Source: an uncultured Lachnospiraceae bacterium
GTDB lineage: Bacteria; Bacillota; Clostridia; Lachnospirales; Lachnospiraceae
Assembly: GCA_902476265.1 (NCBI GenBank)
Contig: CABSCP010000059.1
Location: 1 to 19,326, forward strand
Reading direction: 5' to 3'
Length of the DNA stretch: 19,326 nt
A model generated the notes under the pieces. That model saw nothing but the letters and a program-made list of their open reading frames with translations. It made no database searches and had not been told where the DNA came from. The first letter of the stretch is position 1. Every line of letters starts with the position of its first letter. Positions 7,181 through 14,488 of this stretch are shown here, piece after piece. The position numbers and the translations under genes are program-made.

Positions 7181-9013
7181 CTATTTCCCCTGGATGGCCG
7201 CCCGCTTGCGCATGGTGTGATCTAGAATTTTTTTGCGGATTCGTAAGGACTTGGGAGTGACTTCCAGAAGTTCGTCCGTGTCGATGAAATCCAGTGCCTG
7301 TTCCAGACTTAAAATTCTCGGAGGGGACAGGCGGAGCGCTTCATCCGCGCTGGAAGAACGGGTGTTGGTCAGTTTCTTTGTCTTGCAGACGTTGACTTCG
7401 ATATCCTCGCTGCGTCCGGTCTGGCCGATGACCATGCCGGCATAAACTTTTTCGCCGGCGCCGATGAAGAGCGTGCCCCGTTCCTGGGCATTGTAAAGGC
7501 CGTAGGTGATGGCGTCACCCGCCTCAAAAGCGATCAGGGAGCCCAGTTTCCGGTACTGGATATCGCCTTTATAGGGGCCGTAGCTGTCAAAGACCGCATT
7601 CATGACGCCGTTTCCTTTGGTATCCGTCATGAACTCTCCGCGGTAGCCGATCAGGCCTCGGGAGGGAATGGAAAATTCCAGGCGGGTGGTGCCGCCGTTG
7701 CCCGGCGTCATATTAATCAGCTCGCCTTTGCGCTGTCCCAGCTTTTCAATGACGTTTCCTGCGAACTCTTCGGGCACGTCGATATAAACCTGTTCCATAG
7801 GCTCCAGTTTATGGCCTTTTTCGTCATAATGGTATAACACTTCCGCCTTGCTGACGGCAAATTCGTAACCTTCCCGGCGCATATTTTCGATCAGGACGGA
7901 CAGATGCAGTTCGCCCCGGCCGGAAACCTTGAAGCTGTCCGTGGAATCCGTCTCTTCCACACGAAGGGAAACGTCGGTGTTTAATTCCCGGAAAAGCCGG
8001 TCCCTGAGATGGCGGCTGGTGATAAATTTTCCTTCTTTTCCGGCCAGAGGGGAGTCATTGACCATAAAATGCATGGCGATGGTAGGCTCCGAAATCTTCT
8101 GGAAAGGAATGGCCACAGGGGCGTCTGGGGAACAGAGGGTATCGCCGATATGGATATCCGCGATGCCGGAAATGGCAACGATGGAACCGATGCCGGCTTC
8201 CTTTACTTCTACCTTATTTAAACCGTCGAATTCATAAAGCTTGCTGACCTTTACCTTCTTTACATAATCGGGATCGTGATGGTTGACAATGACCACATCC
8301 TGATTGACGGAGATTTTTCCGTTATCCACCTTGCCTACGCCGATGCGGCCCACATATTCATTATAATCGATGGTGCTGATCAAAAGCTGGGTGCCGGCTT
8401 CCGGGTCGCCTTCCGGCGCGGGGATGTAATCTAAAATCGTATCGAATAAAGGTTTCATATCCTTATTCTTAACCGTGATATTGGTGGTGGCGCTGCCGTT
8501 TTTGGCGGAGGCGAAAACAAAGGGGCAGTCCAGCTGTTCGTCGTTGGCGTCCAGCTCCAGCAGCAGTTCTAAAACTTCATCCACCACTACCAGAGGGCGG
8601 GCTTCGGGGCGGTCGATCTTATTGATGCACACGATCACCGGAAGCTGCAATTCCAGCGCTTTTTTCAAAACGAAACGGGTCTGGGGCATGGGGCCTTCAA
8701 AGGCATCCACCACCAGGATAACGCCGTTTACCATTTTTAAAACACGTTCCACTTCCCCGCCGAAATCCGCGTGTCCGGGGGTATCGATGATGTTGATTTT
8801 CACACCGTTGTACATGACCGCTGTATTTTTGGAGAGGATGGTGATACCGCGTTCGCGTTCAATCGCATTGGAATCCATCACGCGGTCCGCAACATCCTGG
8901 TTTTCCCTGAAAACGCCGCTCTGTTTGAGCAGTTCATCCACCAGGGTGGTTTTGCCGTGATCGACGTGGGCGATGATGGCTACGTTTCTGACATCTTCTC
9001 TTTTCTGATTCAT
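7181..9013 (-). CDS. typA: Translational GTPase TypA/BipA
   Basis: TypA is a ribosome-associated GTPase related to EF-G and LepA, involved in ribosome assembly and stress or cold adaptation. G-domain motifs are all present: AHVDHGKTTL (P-loop), RERGITI (switch I), DTPGHADFGGEVERV (switch II), NKIDRPEA and SAKNG. The EF-G-like domains and the TypA-specific C-terminal region (SIPSRGLIGYRGEF, then KTKKLTNTRSS) follow. I place the start at ATG 9013, giving 610 residues, because GGAG (in 9021-9026) lies about nine bases upstream and the protein begins MNQKREDVRNVAIIAHVDHGKT, as usual for the family. An upstream in-frame ATG at 9049 would add 12 residues but has its purine-rich stretch directly abutting the codon. 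Monocistronic, ending at the shared terminator. Confidence 0.97.
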   Translation of the reverse strand: MNQKREDVRNVAIIAHVDHGKTTLVDELLKQSGVFRENQDVADRVMDSNAIERERGITILSKNTAVMYNGVKINIIDTPGHADFGGEVERVLKMVNGVILVVDAFEGPMPQTRFVLKKALELQLPVIVCINKIDRPEARPLVVVDEVLELLLELDANDEQLDCPFVFASAKNGSATTNITVKNKDMKPLFDTILDYIPAPEGDPEAGTQLLISTIDYNEYVGRIGVGKVDNGKISVNQDVVIVNHHDPDYVKKVKVSKLYEFDGLNKVEVKEAGIGSIVAISGIADIHIGDTLCSPDAPVAIPFQKISEPTIAMHFMVNDSPLAGKEGKFITSRHLRDRLFRELNTDVSLRVEETDSTDSFKVSGRGELHLSVLIENMRREGYEFAVSKAEVLYHYDEKGHKLEPMEQVYIDVPEEFAGNVIEKLGQRKGELINMTPGNGGTTRLEFSIPSRGLIGYRGEFMTDTKGNGVMNAVFDSYGPYKGDIQYRKLGSLIAFEAGDAITYGLYNAQERGTLFIGAGEKVYAGMVIGQTGRSEDIEVNVCKTKKLTNTRSSSADEALRLSPPRILSLEQALDFIDTDELLEVTPKSLRIRKKILDHTMRKRAAIQGK

Positions 9014-9068
9014 AATAGTTGGCTCCATTCTGCATTTATGCGCAATCATTCCTTTTTCAAACGGTACA

Positions 9069-9097
9069 AGTATAGCACCCTTATTTTATGGATGCAA
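9069..9097 (-). promoter_or_regulatory. Promoter of typA
   Basis: On the minus strand: -35 TTGCAT (9092-9097), 17-base spacer, -10 TATACT (9069-9074) preceded by a TG (extended -10). Predicted start near 9062, about 50 bases before the ATG at 9013. A Spo0A-box-like heptamer lies at 9124-9130, upstream of the -35. Confidence 0.7.
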
Positions 9098-9123
9098 CCT
9101 TAAAAACGCGGAAATATCAATTT

Positions 9124-9130
9124 TTCGACA
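9124..9130 (-). promoter_or_regulatory. Spo0A-box-like site upstream of typA
   Basis: The minus strand reads TGTCGAA, an exact match to the 0A box consensus (TGNCGAA) known for the sporulation regulator Spo0A, followed by AAAA as in strong boxes. It is centred about 65 bases upstream of the predicted typA start. A heptamer this short is expected about twice by chance in a window of this size, so pairing with the second site is what gives it weight. Confidence 0.4.
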
Positions 9131-9177
9131 GAAATCAACCGCTTTTGGGCCGGAAAATCAGGGCGTCCGGGAAAATC

Positions 9178-9184
9178 TGTCGAA
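9178..9184 (+). promoter_or_regulatory. Spo0A-box-like site upstream of the SSB-like gene
   Basis: Plus-strand TGTCGAA, inside a ten-base inverted copy of the sequence around the 9124-9130 site. It is centred about 73 bases before the predicted start of the SSB-like gene. It faces that gene, as the partner site faces typA. Confidence 0.4.
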
Positions 9185-9217
9185 AGCCGGGGAAAACCGC
9201 GTTCCCGCATTAGTCTA

Positions 9218-9247
9218 TTTTCATAGGATGCCCCATAAAATGATAAT
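9218..9247 (+). promoter_or_regulatory. Possible promoter of the SSB-like gene
   Basis: TTTTCA (9218-9223), an 18-base spacer and GATAAT (9242-9247), with a predicted start near 9254, about 80 bases before the ATG at 9334. The match to consensus is moderate. Confidence 0.45.
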
Positions 9248-9333
9248 ACATGACAGGAGATATGGGATGCGGGCAGCCGCAGAAAAATAACTCCGTGAAA
9301 AAATTCTTGTATCAAGAAGGGAGAACTTGAAAA

Positions 9334-9963
9334 ATGACAGATAAGGTAATTGAAAACAACCAGGTGGTAATCATGGGAAAAATCGTGAGCGGTTTTACAT
9401 TCAGCCACGAGATTTTTGGAGAAGGTTTTTACATGGTGGATGTGGAAGTGGCCCGCCTGAGCGAATCCTATGATATCATTCCGATCATGATTTCCGAAAG
9501 GCTGATCGATGTGGAAGGGGACTATCAGGGGGCTTATGTGAGCATTTCAGGGCAGTTCCGTTCCTATAACCGCCATGAAGAGCGGAAAAACAAGCTGATT
9601 CTATCCGTATTCGCCCGGGAAATCACCTTTGTGGATGAACTGGAGGAAAGCTCCAGAACCAACCAGATTTATCTGGACGGTTATATTTGCAAGGAACCCA
9701 TTTACCGGAAAACGCCGCTGGGCAGGGAAATTGCGGATGTGCTCCTGGCAGTCAACCGCCCTTACGGAAAATCCGATTATATCCCCTGTATCTGCTGGGG
9801 AAGAAATGCCCGCTATGCAGGCACATTTGAAGTGGGAGCCCACTGTGCGGTGTGGGGAAGGATCCAGAGCAGGGAATATATGAAAAAACTCAATGAGGAG
9901 CAGCTGGAAAAACGGATCGCCTATGAAGTCTCCGTCAGCAAGCTGGAGCTCATGGAGGATTGA
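9334..9963 (+). CDS. SSB-like protein with two OB-type halves
   Basis: The 209-residue protein resembles single-stranded DNA-binding / PriB-type OB-fold proteins. Two similar beta-rich halves are visible: residues about 8-103 (NQVVIMGKIVSGFTFSHE onward, VSISGQFRSYNR at 69-80) and about 110-207 (NQIYLDGYICKEPIYRKTP onward, AVNRPYGKSDYIPCICWGRN at 139-158, AHCAVWGRIQSREY at 169-182). The second half fits the bacterial SSB pattern better. The acidic DDDIPF-type tail by which canonical SSB recruits partners is absent; the protein ends KLELMED. Ribosome-binding site GAAGGGAG precedes the ATG. It is not next to rpsF/rpsR or priA, so it is probably an accessory SSB-like protein, not the housekeeping one. 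Family assignment is fair; function is inferred. Confidence 0.75.
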   Translation: MTDKVIENNQVVIMGKIVSGFTFSHEIFGEGFYMVDVEVARLSESYDIIPIMISERLIDVEGDYQGAYVSISGQFRSYNRHEERKNKLILSVFAREITFVDELEESSRTNQIYLDGYICKEPIYRKTPLGREIADVLLAVNRPYGKSDYIPCICWGRNARYAGTFEVGAHCAVWGRIQSREYMKKLNEEQLEKRIAYEVSVSKLELMED

Positions 9964-9979
9964 AAGCGCTGGGCAAACC

Positions 9980-10008
9980 TTGCGGATCCTTCCGGTTTAT
10001 GGTAAAAT
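9980..10008 (+). promoter_or_regulatory. Putative promoter of the CobO-like gene
   Basis: TTGCGG (9980-9985), 17-base spacer, TAAAAT (10003-10008), starting transcription near 10015, about 40 bases before the ATG. It lies just after the SSB-like stop codon, and no terminator separates the two genes. Confidence 0.5.
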
Positions 10009-10056
10009 ATAACGGAATGAAAACTCGGAGATAAAACCGGAGGGAAGGGATTCCAA

Positions 10057-10536
10057 ATGGGTAAAATTAAAATTTTTGCGGGGAACGGGCACGGAAAGTC
10101 TCCGGCTGCGCTTGGGGAAGCGCTGATGGCGGCAGCCCGGGGGAAACATGTTGTAATCATTCAGTTTTTAAAGGGGAAGGGCATGGAGGAATCCGTTTTC
10201 CAGAGACGTCTGGAGCCGGAGATCAAGCTTTTCAGATTTGAAAAGTCCGACTGCGATTTTTTTGAACTTCCGAAAGAGAAGCAGAAGGAAGAGGTACAGA
10301 ATATCAGAAACGGACTTAATTTTGCAAAGAAAGTCCTGACCACCGGCGAATGCGACCTTTTAATACTGGATGAGGTGCTGGGGCTGGTGGACAACAGCAT
10401 TGTGGGGGAAGAGGAACTCAAAGGTGTGCTGGAAGCCCAGGGGGAATATACCGATGTGGTGCTGACAGGAATACGCCTGAGTGATGACATGCTGGCCCTC
10501 GCTGATGTTGTGTCGGGCATCGAACAGGTCAAGTGA
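10057..10536 (+). CDS. CobO/BtuR-like P-loop protein (corrinoid adenosyltransferase family), divergent
   Basis: The overall pattern is that of ATP:cob(I)alamin adenosyltransferases of the CobA/CobO/BtuR type: a P-loop at the very N-terminus, HVVIIQFLKG (31-40), a Walker B-like DLLILDEVLGL (100-110) and DVVLTGIRLSDDMLALADVVS (133-153). Two departures matter. The P-loop reads GNGHGKSPAALG (9-20), where the family normally has GxGKGKTTAA. At 159 residues the protein ends at GIEQVK, without the C-terminal segment that follows the helix in typical CobO proteins of about 170-200 residues. No other cobalamin gene or cobalamin riboswitch is nearby. It may be a shortened adenosyltransferase or a related ATPase with another substrate. 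The start is supported by GAAGGGA about seven bases upstream. Confidence 0.7.
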   Translation: MGKIKIFAGNGHGKSPAALGEALMAAARGKHVVIIQFLKGKGMEESVFQRRLEPEIKLFRFEKSDCDFFELPKEKQKEEVQNIRNGLNFAKKVLTTGECDLLILDEVLGLVDNSIVGEEELKGVLEAQGEYTDVVLTGIRLSDDMLALADVVSGIEQVK

Positions 10537-10544
10537 AAAGACAG

Positions 10545-10573
10545 GGGCAGACGTTTCGGCGGCTGCCCTTTTT
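10545..10573 (+). terminator. Terminator of the CobO-like gene
   Basis: GGGCAG (10545-10550) and CTGCCC (10563-10568) form a GC-rich stem with a 12-base loop, followed by TTTTT. It begins eight bases after the stop codon. Confidence 0.75.
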
Positions 10574-10590
10574 GCATGGTGAAAAGCGCG

Positions 10591-10619
10591 TTGACAGCGC
10601 AGGGCCGTGGTGATATGAT
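10591..10619 (+). promoter_or_regulatory. Strong promoter of dapA
   Basis: Perfect TTGACA (10591-10596), 17-base spacer, TATGAT (10614-10619). Start near 10626 leaves a leader of about 54 bases, too short for a lysine riboswitch. Confidence 0.8.
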
Positions 10620-10679
10620 ATTTTTGATTAAACAGATGTTTTATTTGGCTGGATTTTTACGGCATGCGAGGAGGTTTCT

Positions 10680-11564
10680 ATGGCAATTTTTAAGGGCGCA
10701 GGAGTGGCGATCATCACTCCTTTCCATGAAGACGGTTCTGTGGATTATGAGAAATTTGGGGAATTGATCGAATTTCAGATCCGCAACCATACGGATGCGA
10801 TCATTGTGTGCGGCACCACGGGAGAGTCCGCGACGCTGACACATGAAGAGCACCTGGAAGTGATCCGGTATTGTGTGGAGAAAGTAAATCACAGGATTCC
10901 CGTAATAGCGGGAACCGGCTCCAACTGTACACAGACGGCCGTCTATCTTTCTACGGAAGCGGAGAAGTACGGTGCGGACGGTCTTCTTCTCGTGACCCCT
11001 TATTACAATAAAGCGACACAAAACGGCCTTTACCGGCATTTTAAAACGGTTGCCGATGCGGTGAAGATTCCGGTCATTCTCTATAACGTGCCTTCCAGGA
11101 CAGGGACGACTCTGCAGCCGGAGACGATCGTGCGCCTTTGCAGAGAGGTGGAGAATATCACCGGAGTGAAGGATGCTACCGGCAACATCAGCCAGACAGC
11201 CCATTTGATGAGCATCGCACAAGGATGTGTGGATCTGTATTCCGGCGAGGACGCCATCATTGTGCCGATTCTGTCTCTGGGAGGAAAAGGAGTTATTTCC
11301 GTTCTTTCCAACGTTGCGCCCGAGCAGACCCACCAGATCTGCAGCAAATATTTTGACGGTGATGTGGCGGGCAGCTGTGAACTGCAGTTAAAAGCGGTTC
11401 CTCTGGTAGAAGCGCTGTTTTGCGAAGTGAATCCGATTCCTGTGAAGAAGGCGTCCGAGATGATGGGGCTTTGCGGCGGCACTCTGCGCATGCCTTTGAC
11501 GGAAATGGAACCGGAACATGCAGAGAGACTGAGAGAAGAGTTAAAGGCTTTTGGTGTGTTATAA
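10680..11564 (+). CDS. dapA: 4-hydroxy-tetrahydrodipicolinate synthase
   Basis: DapA condenses pyruvate with aspartate semialdehyde, the first committed step to diaminopimelate and lysine. The 294-residue TIM-barrel protein has the pyruvate-binding CGTTGES (44-50), the catalytic Tyr135 in LYNVPSRTG (with Arg140) and the Schiff-base Lys164 in GVKDATG (162-168), all as in functional DapA. GAGGAGG at 10668-10674 sets the start. It has its own strong promoter and is followed, before dapB, by a strong terminator-like hairpin. The N-acetylneuraminate lyase family shares the fold, but the motifs and the dapB neighbour favour DapA. Confidence 0.96.
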   Translation: MAIFKGAGVAIITPFHEDGSVDYEKFGELIEFQIRNHTDAIIVCGTTGESATLTHEEHLEVIRYCVEKVNHRIPVIAGTGSNCTQTAVYLSTEAEKYGADGLLLVTPYYNKATQNGLYRHFKTVADAVKIPVILYNVPSRTGTTLQPETIVRLCREVENITGVKDATGNISQTAHLMSIAQGCVDLYSGEDAIIVPILSLGGKGVISVLSNVAPEQTHQICSKYFDGDVAGSCELQLKAVPLVEALFCEVNPIPVKKASEMMGLCGGTLRMPLTEMEPEHAERLREELKAFGVL

Positions 11565-11570
11565 AAGGCC

Positions 11571-11605
11571 GCAGGCTGGGACATGACGATCCCAGCCTGC
11601 TTTTT
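11571..11605 (+). terminator. Strong intrinsic terminator between dapA and dapB
   Basis: A perfect 11-base-pair stem GCAGGCTGGGA (11571-11581) / TCCCAGCCTGC (11590-11600), an eight-base loop, and TTTTT directly after. It lies between two consecutive genes of one pathway with no clear promoter behind it, so it probably allows partial read-through that sets the dapA:dapB ratio. Confidence 0.9.
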
Positions 11606-11633
11606 ATACGATAGGAATCGAAAGGAGAAGAAG

Positions 11634-12395
11634 ATGGTAAAAGTAATTATGCACGGATGCAACGGGAAGATGGGACAGGTCATCACGAAGCTTGCGGCGG
11701 AGGATGAGGGCATTGAAATCGTGGCAGGCGTGGATGTCTGTGACAATAACCAGAATAATTATCCGGTATATAAGAATTTAACCGACTGCGAGACAAAGGC
11801 GGATGTGGTGATCGATTTTGCTTCCGCCAAAGCGGTGGACGCATTGCTTGACTACTGCGTGGAGAAGCAGATTCCCTGTGTGCTGTGCACCACCGGATTA
11901 TCGGATGCGCAGCTGGAGCATGTGCAGGAGGCCTCCGAGAAAGTGGCGATTCTTCGTTCCGCCAACATGTCCATGGGCATCAATCTTTTGATGAAGCTTT
12001 TAAAACAGGCGGCTCCGGTTTTGGCGGCTGCCGGTTTTGACATTGAGATCGTGGAAAAACACCACAATCAGAAGGTGGATGCGCCCAGCGGCACAGCCAT
12101 TGCGCTGGCGGACGCCATCAATGAAGTTTCGGAAGAAAAATATGAATATGTCTATGACAGAAGCCGGCGCAGAGAGAGAAGGCCGGAGAACGAAATCGGC
12201 ATTTCCGCAGTGCGGGGCGGCACCATTGTGGGAGATCATGATGTGATTTTTGCAGGCGCGGATGAGGTGATCACCTTTTCCCACACCGCTTATTCCAAAA
12301 TGATCTTTGCAAAAGGCGCGGTGCAGGCTGCCAAATTCCTGCAGGGTAAACCGGCGGGCCTCTATCACATGAGTCATGTCATTGACGGAGAATAA
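11634..12395 (+). CDS. dapB: 4-hydroxy-tetrahydrodipicolinate reductase
   Basis: DapB reduces the DapA product to tetrahydrodipicolinate with NAD(P)H in the diaminopimelate/lysine pathway. The Rossmann motif GCNGKMGQ (8-15), CTTGL (85-89), SANMSMGINL (109-118) and the substrate-binding and catalytic EKHHNQKVDAPSGTA (141-155; His143/His144, Lys147) are intact. I start it at ATG 11634 (253 residues) because AAAGGAG lies just upstream at 11621-11627 and the protein then begins MVKVIMHGCNGKMG as the family does. An upstream in-frame ATG at 11583 falls inside the terminator hairpin and is unlikely. The 51-base gap to fbp contains no terminator, so the two may be cotranscribed. Confidence 0.97.
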   Translation: MVKVIMHGCNGKMGQVITKLAAEDEGIEIVAGVDVCDNNQNNYPVYKNLTDCETKADVVIDFASAKAVDALLDYCVEKQIPCVLCTTGLSDAQLEHVQEASEKVAILRSANMSMGINLLMKLLKQAAPVLAAAGFDIEIVEKHHNQKVDAPSGTAIALADAINEVSEEKYEYVYDRSRRRERRPENEIGISAVRGGTIVGDHDVIFAGADEVITFSHTAYSKMIFAKGAVQAAKFLQGKPAGLYHMSHVIDGE

Positions 12396-12446
12396 CGGGA
12401 AGGATGCAGGGGGAGAGAACTGCCTGTGAGAAATAGGGGGATTATC

Positions 12447-14414
12447 ATGGAAGATTTCGAATATAAAATCTATTTAAAAAGCTTGTCAAAGCAGTTTCCC
12501 ACCATAGCCGACGCAGCTACGGAAATCATCAACCTGCAGGCTATTTTGAGCCTGCCGAAAGGAACGGAACATTTTTTGACGGACATCCATGGGGAGTGCG
12601 AACAGTTTAACCATGTGCTGAAGAACGGTTCCGGTTCGGTGAAGAGAAAGATTGACGAAGAATTTGGGAATACGCTGGGCGCAAGGGATAAACGCAGCCT
12701 TGCCACACTCATCTATTATCCGGAAGAGAAGCTGGAGCTGGTCATGCAGGAGGAAGAGGATCAGGAGCTTTTGGAGGACTGGTTTAAAATCACCATCCAC
12801 CGCCTTGTCCAGATGACCAAACGGGTTTCTTCAAAATATACCCGTTCCAAAGTGCGGAAAGCGCTGCCCAAGGACTTTTCCTATGTGATAGAGGAGTTGA
12901 TTACGGAGAAGGAAGAGATCCAGGACAAGGAACTCTATTACAATGAAATTATCCATACCATCATCCGCATCGGCAGGGCGCCGGAATGCATCATTGCGCT
13001 CTGTAATCTGATCCAGCGGCTGGTGGTGGATCATCTGCATATCGTGGGAGATATTTATGACCGTGGAAAGGGCCCTCATATCATTATGGATACGTTAAGC
13101 TCATACCATTCGGTGGATATCCAATGGGGCAATCATGATATTGTGTGGATGGGGGCCGCCAGCGGCCAGACGGCATGCATCGCCACAGTGATCCGTGTCT
13201 CCGCCCGGTATGGCAATCTGGATATTCTGGAAGAAGGATACGGAATCAACCTGATCCCCCTTGCCACCTTTGCCATCAAAACCTATGAAAATACGGACTG
13301 CAGCGTATTTTCCATCAAATATGATGAAGAATACGATACCAAAGACCTGCATCTGGATATGATGATGCATAAAGCCATTGCCATCATTCAGTTCAAGTTG
13401 GAGGGGCAGCTGATTTTAAATCACCCTGAATTTGAGATGGACGACAGACTGTTTTTGGATAAAATCAACTGTGAGGCAAAAACGGTTAACGTAGGGGGAA
13501 AAGAATATCCCATGAAGGATGTGGATTTTCCGACTGTGGACTGGGCCGATCCCTACCGGCTGACGAAAGAAGAAGAACAGGTGGTGGACCGCCTGCGCCA
13601 TGCTTTTGTACACTGTGAAAAGCTGCAGCGGCATGTGCGTTTCCTGTTTTCCAAGGGAAGCCTTTATAAGGTACATAATTCCAATCTCCTTTACCATGGC
13701 TGTGTGCCCATGGACGAGAAGGGGAACTTTAAGGAAGTGAATGTATACGGGAAGAAATACAGCGGCAAGGCTCTGTATGATGTGCTGGATACTTATGCCA
13801 GAAAAGGGTTTTATTCCCAGGACAGGGAAGAACGGCGCAAAGGCCGGGATATCATCTGGTACATCTGGGCGGGGCCCAATTCCCCGGTGTTCGGGAAAGA
13901 CAAGATGGCCACTTTTGAACGATATTTCATCGCGGAAAAAGAGACGCATACAGAGGTGAAAAACGCTTATTACAGCCTGCTTGATAACGAGGACATGCTC
14001 AACCGGATCCTGCGGGAGTTCGGTCTGGACGAGAGCCATTCCCATATCATCAACGGCCATGTGCCGGTGGAACTCAAAAAAGGGGAAACGCCCATCAAGT
14101 GCGGCGGCAAACTGCTCATCATTGACGGCGGCTTTTCGAAAGCTTACCAGGGCAAGACCGGGATCGCGGGCTATACGCTGGTAGCCAATTCCCACGGCAT
14201 GAATCTGGTAGCGCATAAACCGTTTGAATCCGCCGAAGCGGCGGTGCGGGATGAAACGGATATTGTATCCGATACCATCATTGTGGAAACAGCGGCTCAC
14301 AGGATCCGTGTGGCCGATACCGATATCGGGGAAGAATTAAAGCAGAGCATTTCCCATCTGGAAAGCCTGCTGGACGCATACCGGGACGGCACGCTGATCG
14401 AGAAGGGTGTCTGA
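12447..14414 (+). CDS. fbp: Fructose-1,6-bisphosphatase, class III
   Basis: It hydrolyses fructose-1,6-bisphosphate to fructose-6-phosphate in gluconeogenesis. The 655-residue protein is of the Firmicutes class III type, built on a metallophosphoesterase core: TDIHGE (45-50), GDIYDRG (201-207) and GNHD (228-231) supply metal ligands, and INGHVPVELKKGE and ANSHGMNL lie further on. It is unrelated to class I/II enzymes. I choose ATG 12447, preceded by AGGGGG six bases upstream; an upstream GTG at 12426 would add seven residues without a clear ribosome-binding site. It follows dapB by 51 bases and ends at a bidirectional terminator. Confidence 0.96.
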   Translation: MEDFEYKIYLKSLSKQFPTIADAATEIINLQAILSLPKGTEHFLTDIHGECEQFNHVLKNGSGSVKRKIDEEFGNTLGARDKRSLATLIYYPEEKLELVMQEEEDQELLEDWFKITIHRLVQMTKRVSSKYTRSKVRKALPKDFSYVIEELITEKEEIQDKELYYNEIIHTIIRIGRAPECIIALCNLIQRLVVDHLHIVGDIYDRGKGPHIIMDTLSSYHSVDIQWGNHDIVWMGAASGQTACIATVIRVSARYGNLDILEEGYGINLIPLATFAIKTYENTDCSVFSIKYDEEYDTKDLHLDMMMHKAIAIIQFKLEGQLILNHPEFEMDDRLFLDKINCEAKTVNVGGKEYPMKDVDFPTVDWADPYRLTKEEEQVVDRLRHAFVHCEKLQRHVRFLFSKGSLYKVHNSNLLYHGCVPMDEKGNFKEVNVYGKKYSGKALYDVLDTYARKGFYSQDREERRKGRDIIWYIWAGPNSPVFGKDKMATFERYFIAEKETHTEVKNAYYSLLDNEDMLNRILREFGLDESHSHIINGHVPVELKKGETPIKCGGKLLIIDGGFSKAYQGKTGIAGYTLVANSHGMNLVAHKPFESAEAAVRDETDIVSDTIIVETAAHRIRVADTDIGEELKQSISHLESLLDAYRDGTLIEKGV

Positions 14415-14440
14415 TCGCGGATAAAAAAGAATCTATCGGT

Positions 14441-14477
14441 AAAAAAAGCAGGGCGCATTTGCTGTCCTGCTTTTTTT
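14441..14477. terminator. Bidirectional terminator between fbp and the repeat lipoprotein gene
   Basis: AAAAAAAGCAGG (14441-14452) pairs with CCTGCTTTTTTT (14466-14477) around a 13-base loop. The A-run and T-run flank a GC core, so the element works as a U-tract terminator in both directions, matching the convergent genes on either side. Confidence 0.9.
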
Positions 14478-14488
14478 ATCGGCCGGTT

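Larger units (their letters stand above)
9105..9203. repeat. Symmetric nested inverted repeat in the typA / SSB-like intergenic region
   Basis: This covers the centre of the 320-bp gap between typA and the SSB-like gene. Outer arms AACGCGG (9105-9111) and CCGCGTT (9197-9203) and inner arms TTTCGACAGA (9123-9132) and TCTGTCGAAA (9176-9185) are perfect inverted pairs, and the spacing between outer and inner arms is 11 bases on both sides. A small stem CCGGA/TCCGG (9150-9154, 9166-9170) sits in the middle. The element lies between the two divergent promoters, so neither predicted transcript includes it. It may be an operator region or an intergenic repeat element. Confidence 0.6.

Noticed and set aside
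9014..9049. Longer TypA start at ATG 9049
   Set aside because: The purine-rich stretch touches that ATG directly, while ATG 9013 has a well-spaced GGAG and gives the usual N-terminus.
9964..10056. Cobalamin riboswitch ahead of the CobO-like gene
   Set aside because: The gap is only 93 bases and contains no B12-box-like sequence.
10620..10679. Lysine riboswitch ahead of dapA
   Set aside because: The predicted leader is about 54 bases, far shorter than a lysine riboswitch, and shows no terminator-antiterminator pair.
13416..14300. Minus-strand ORF of 294 codons antisense to fbp
   Set aside because: Shadow of the class III fructose bisphosphatase frame; no start signals and no recognisable motifs.
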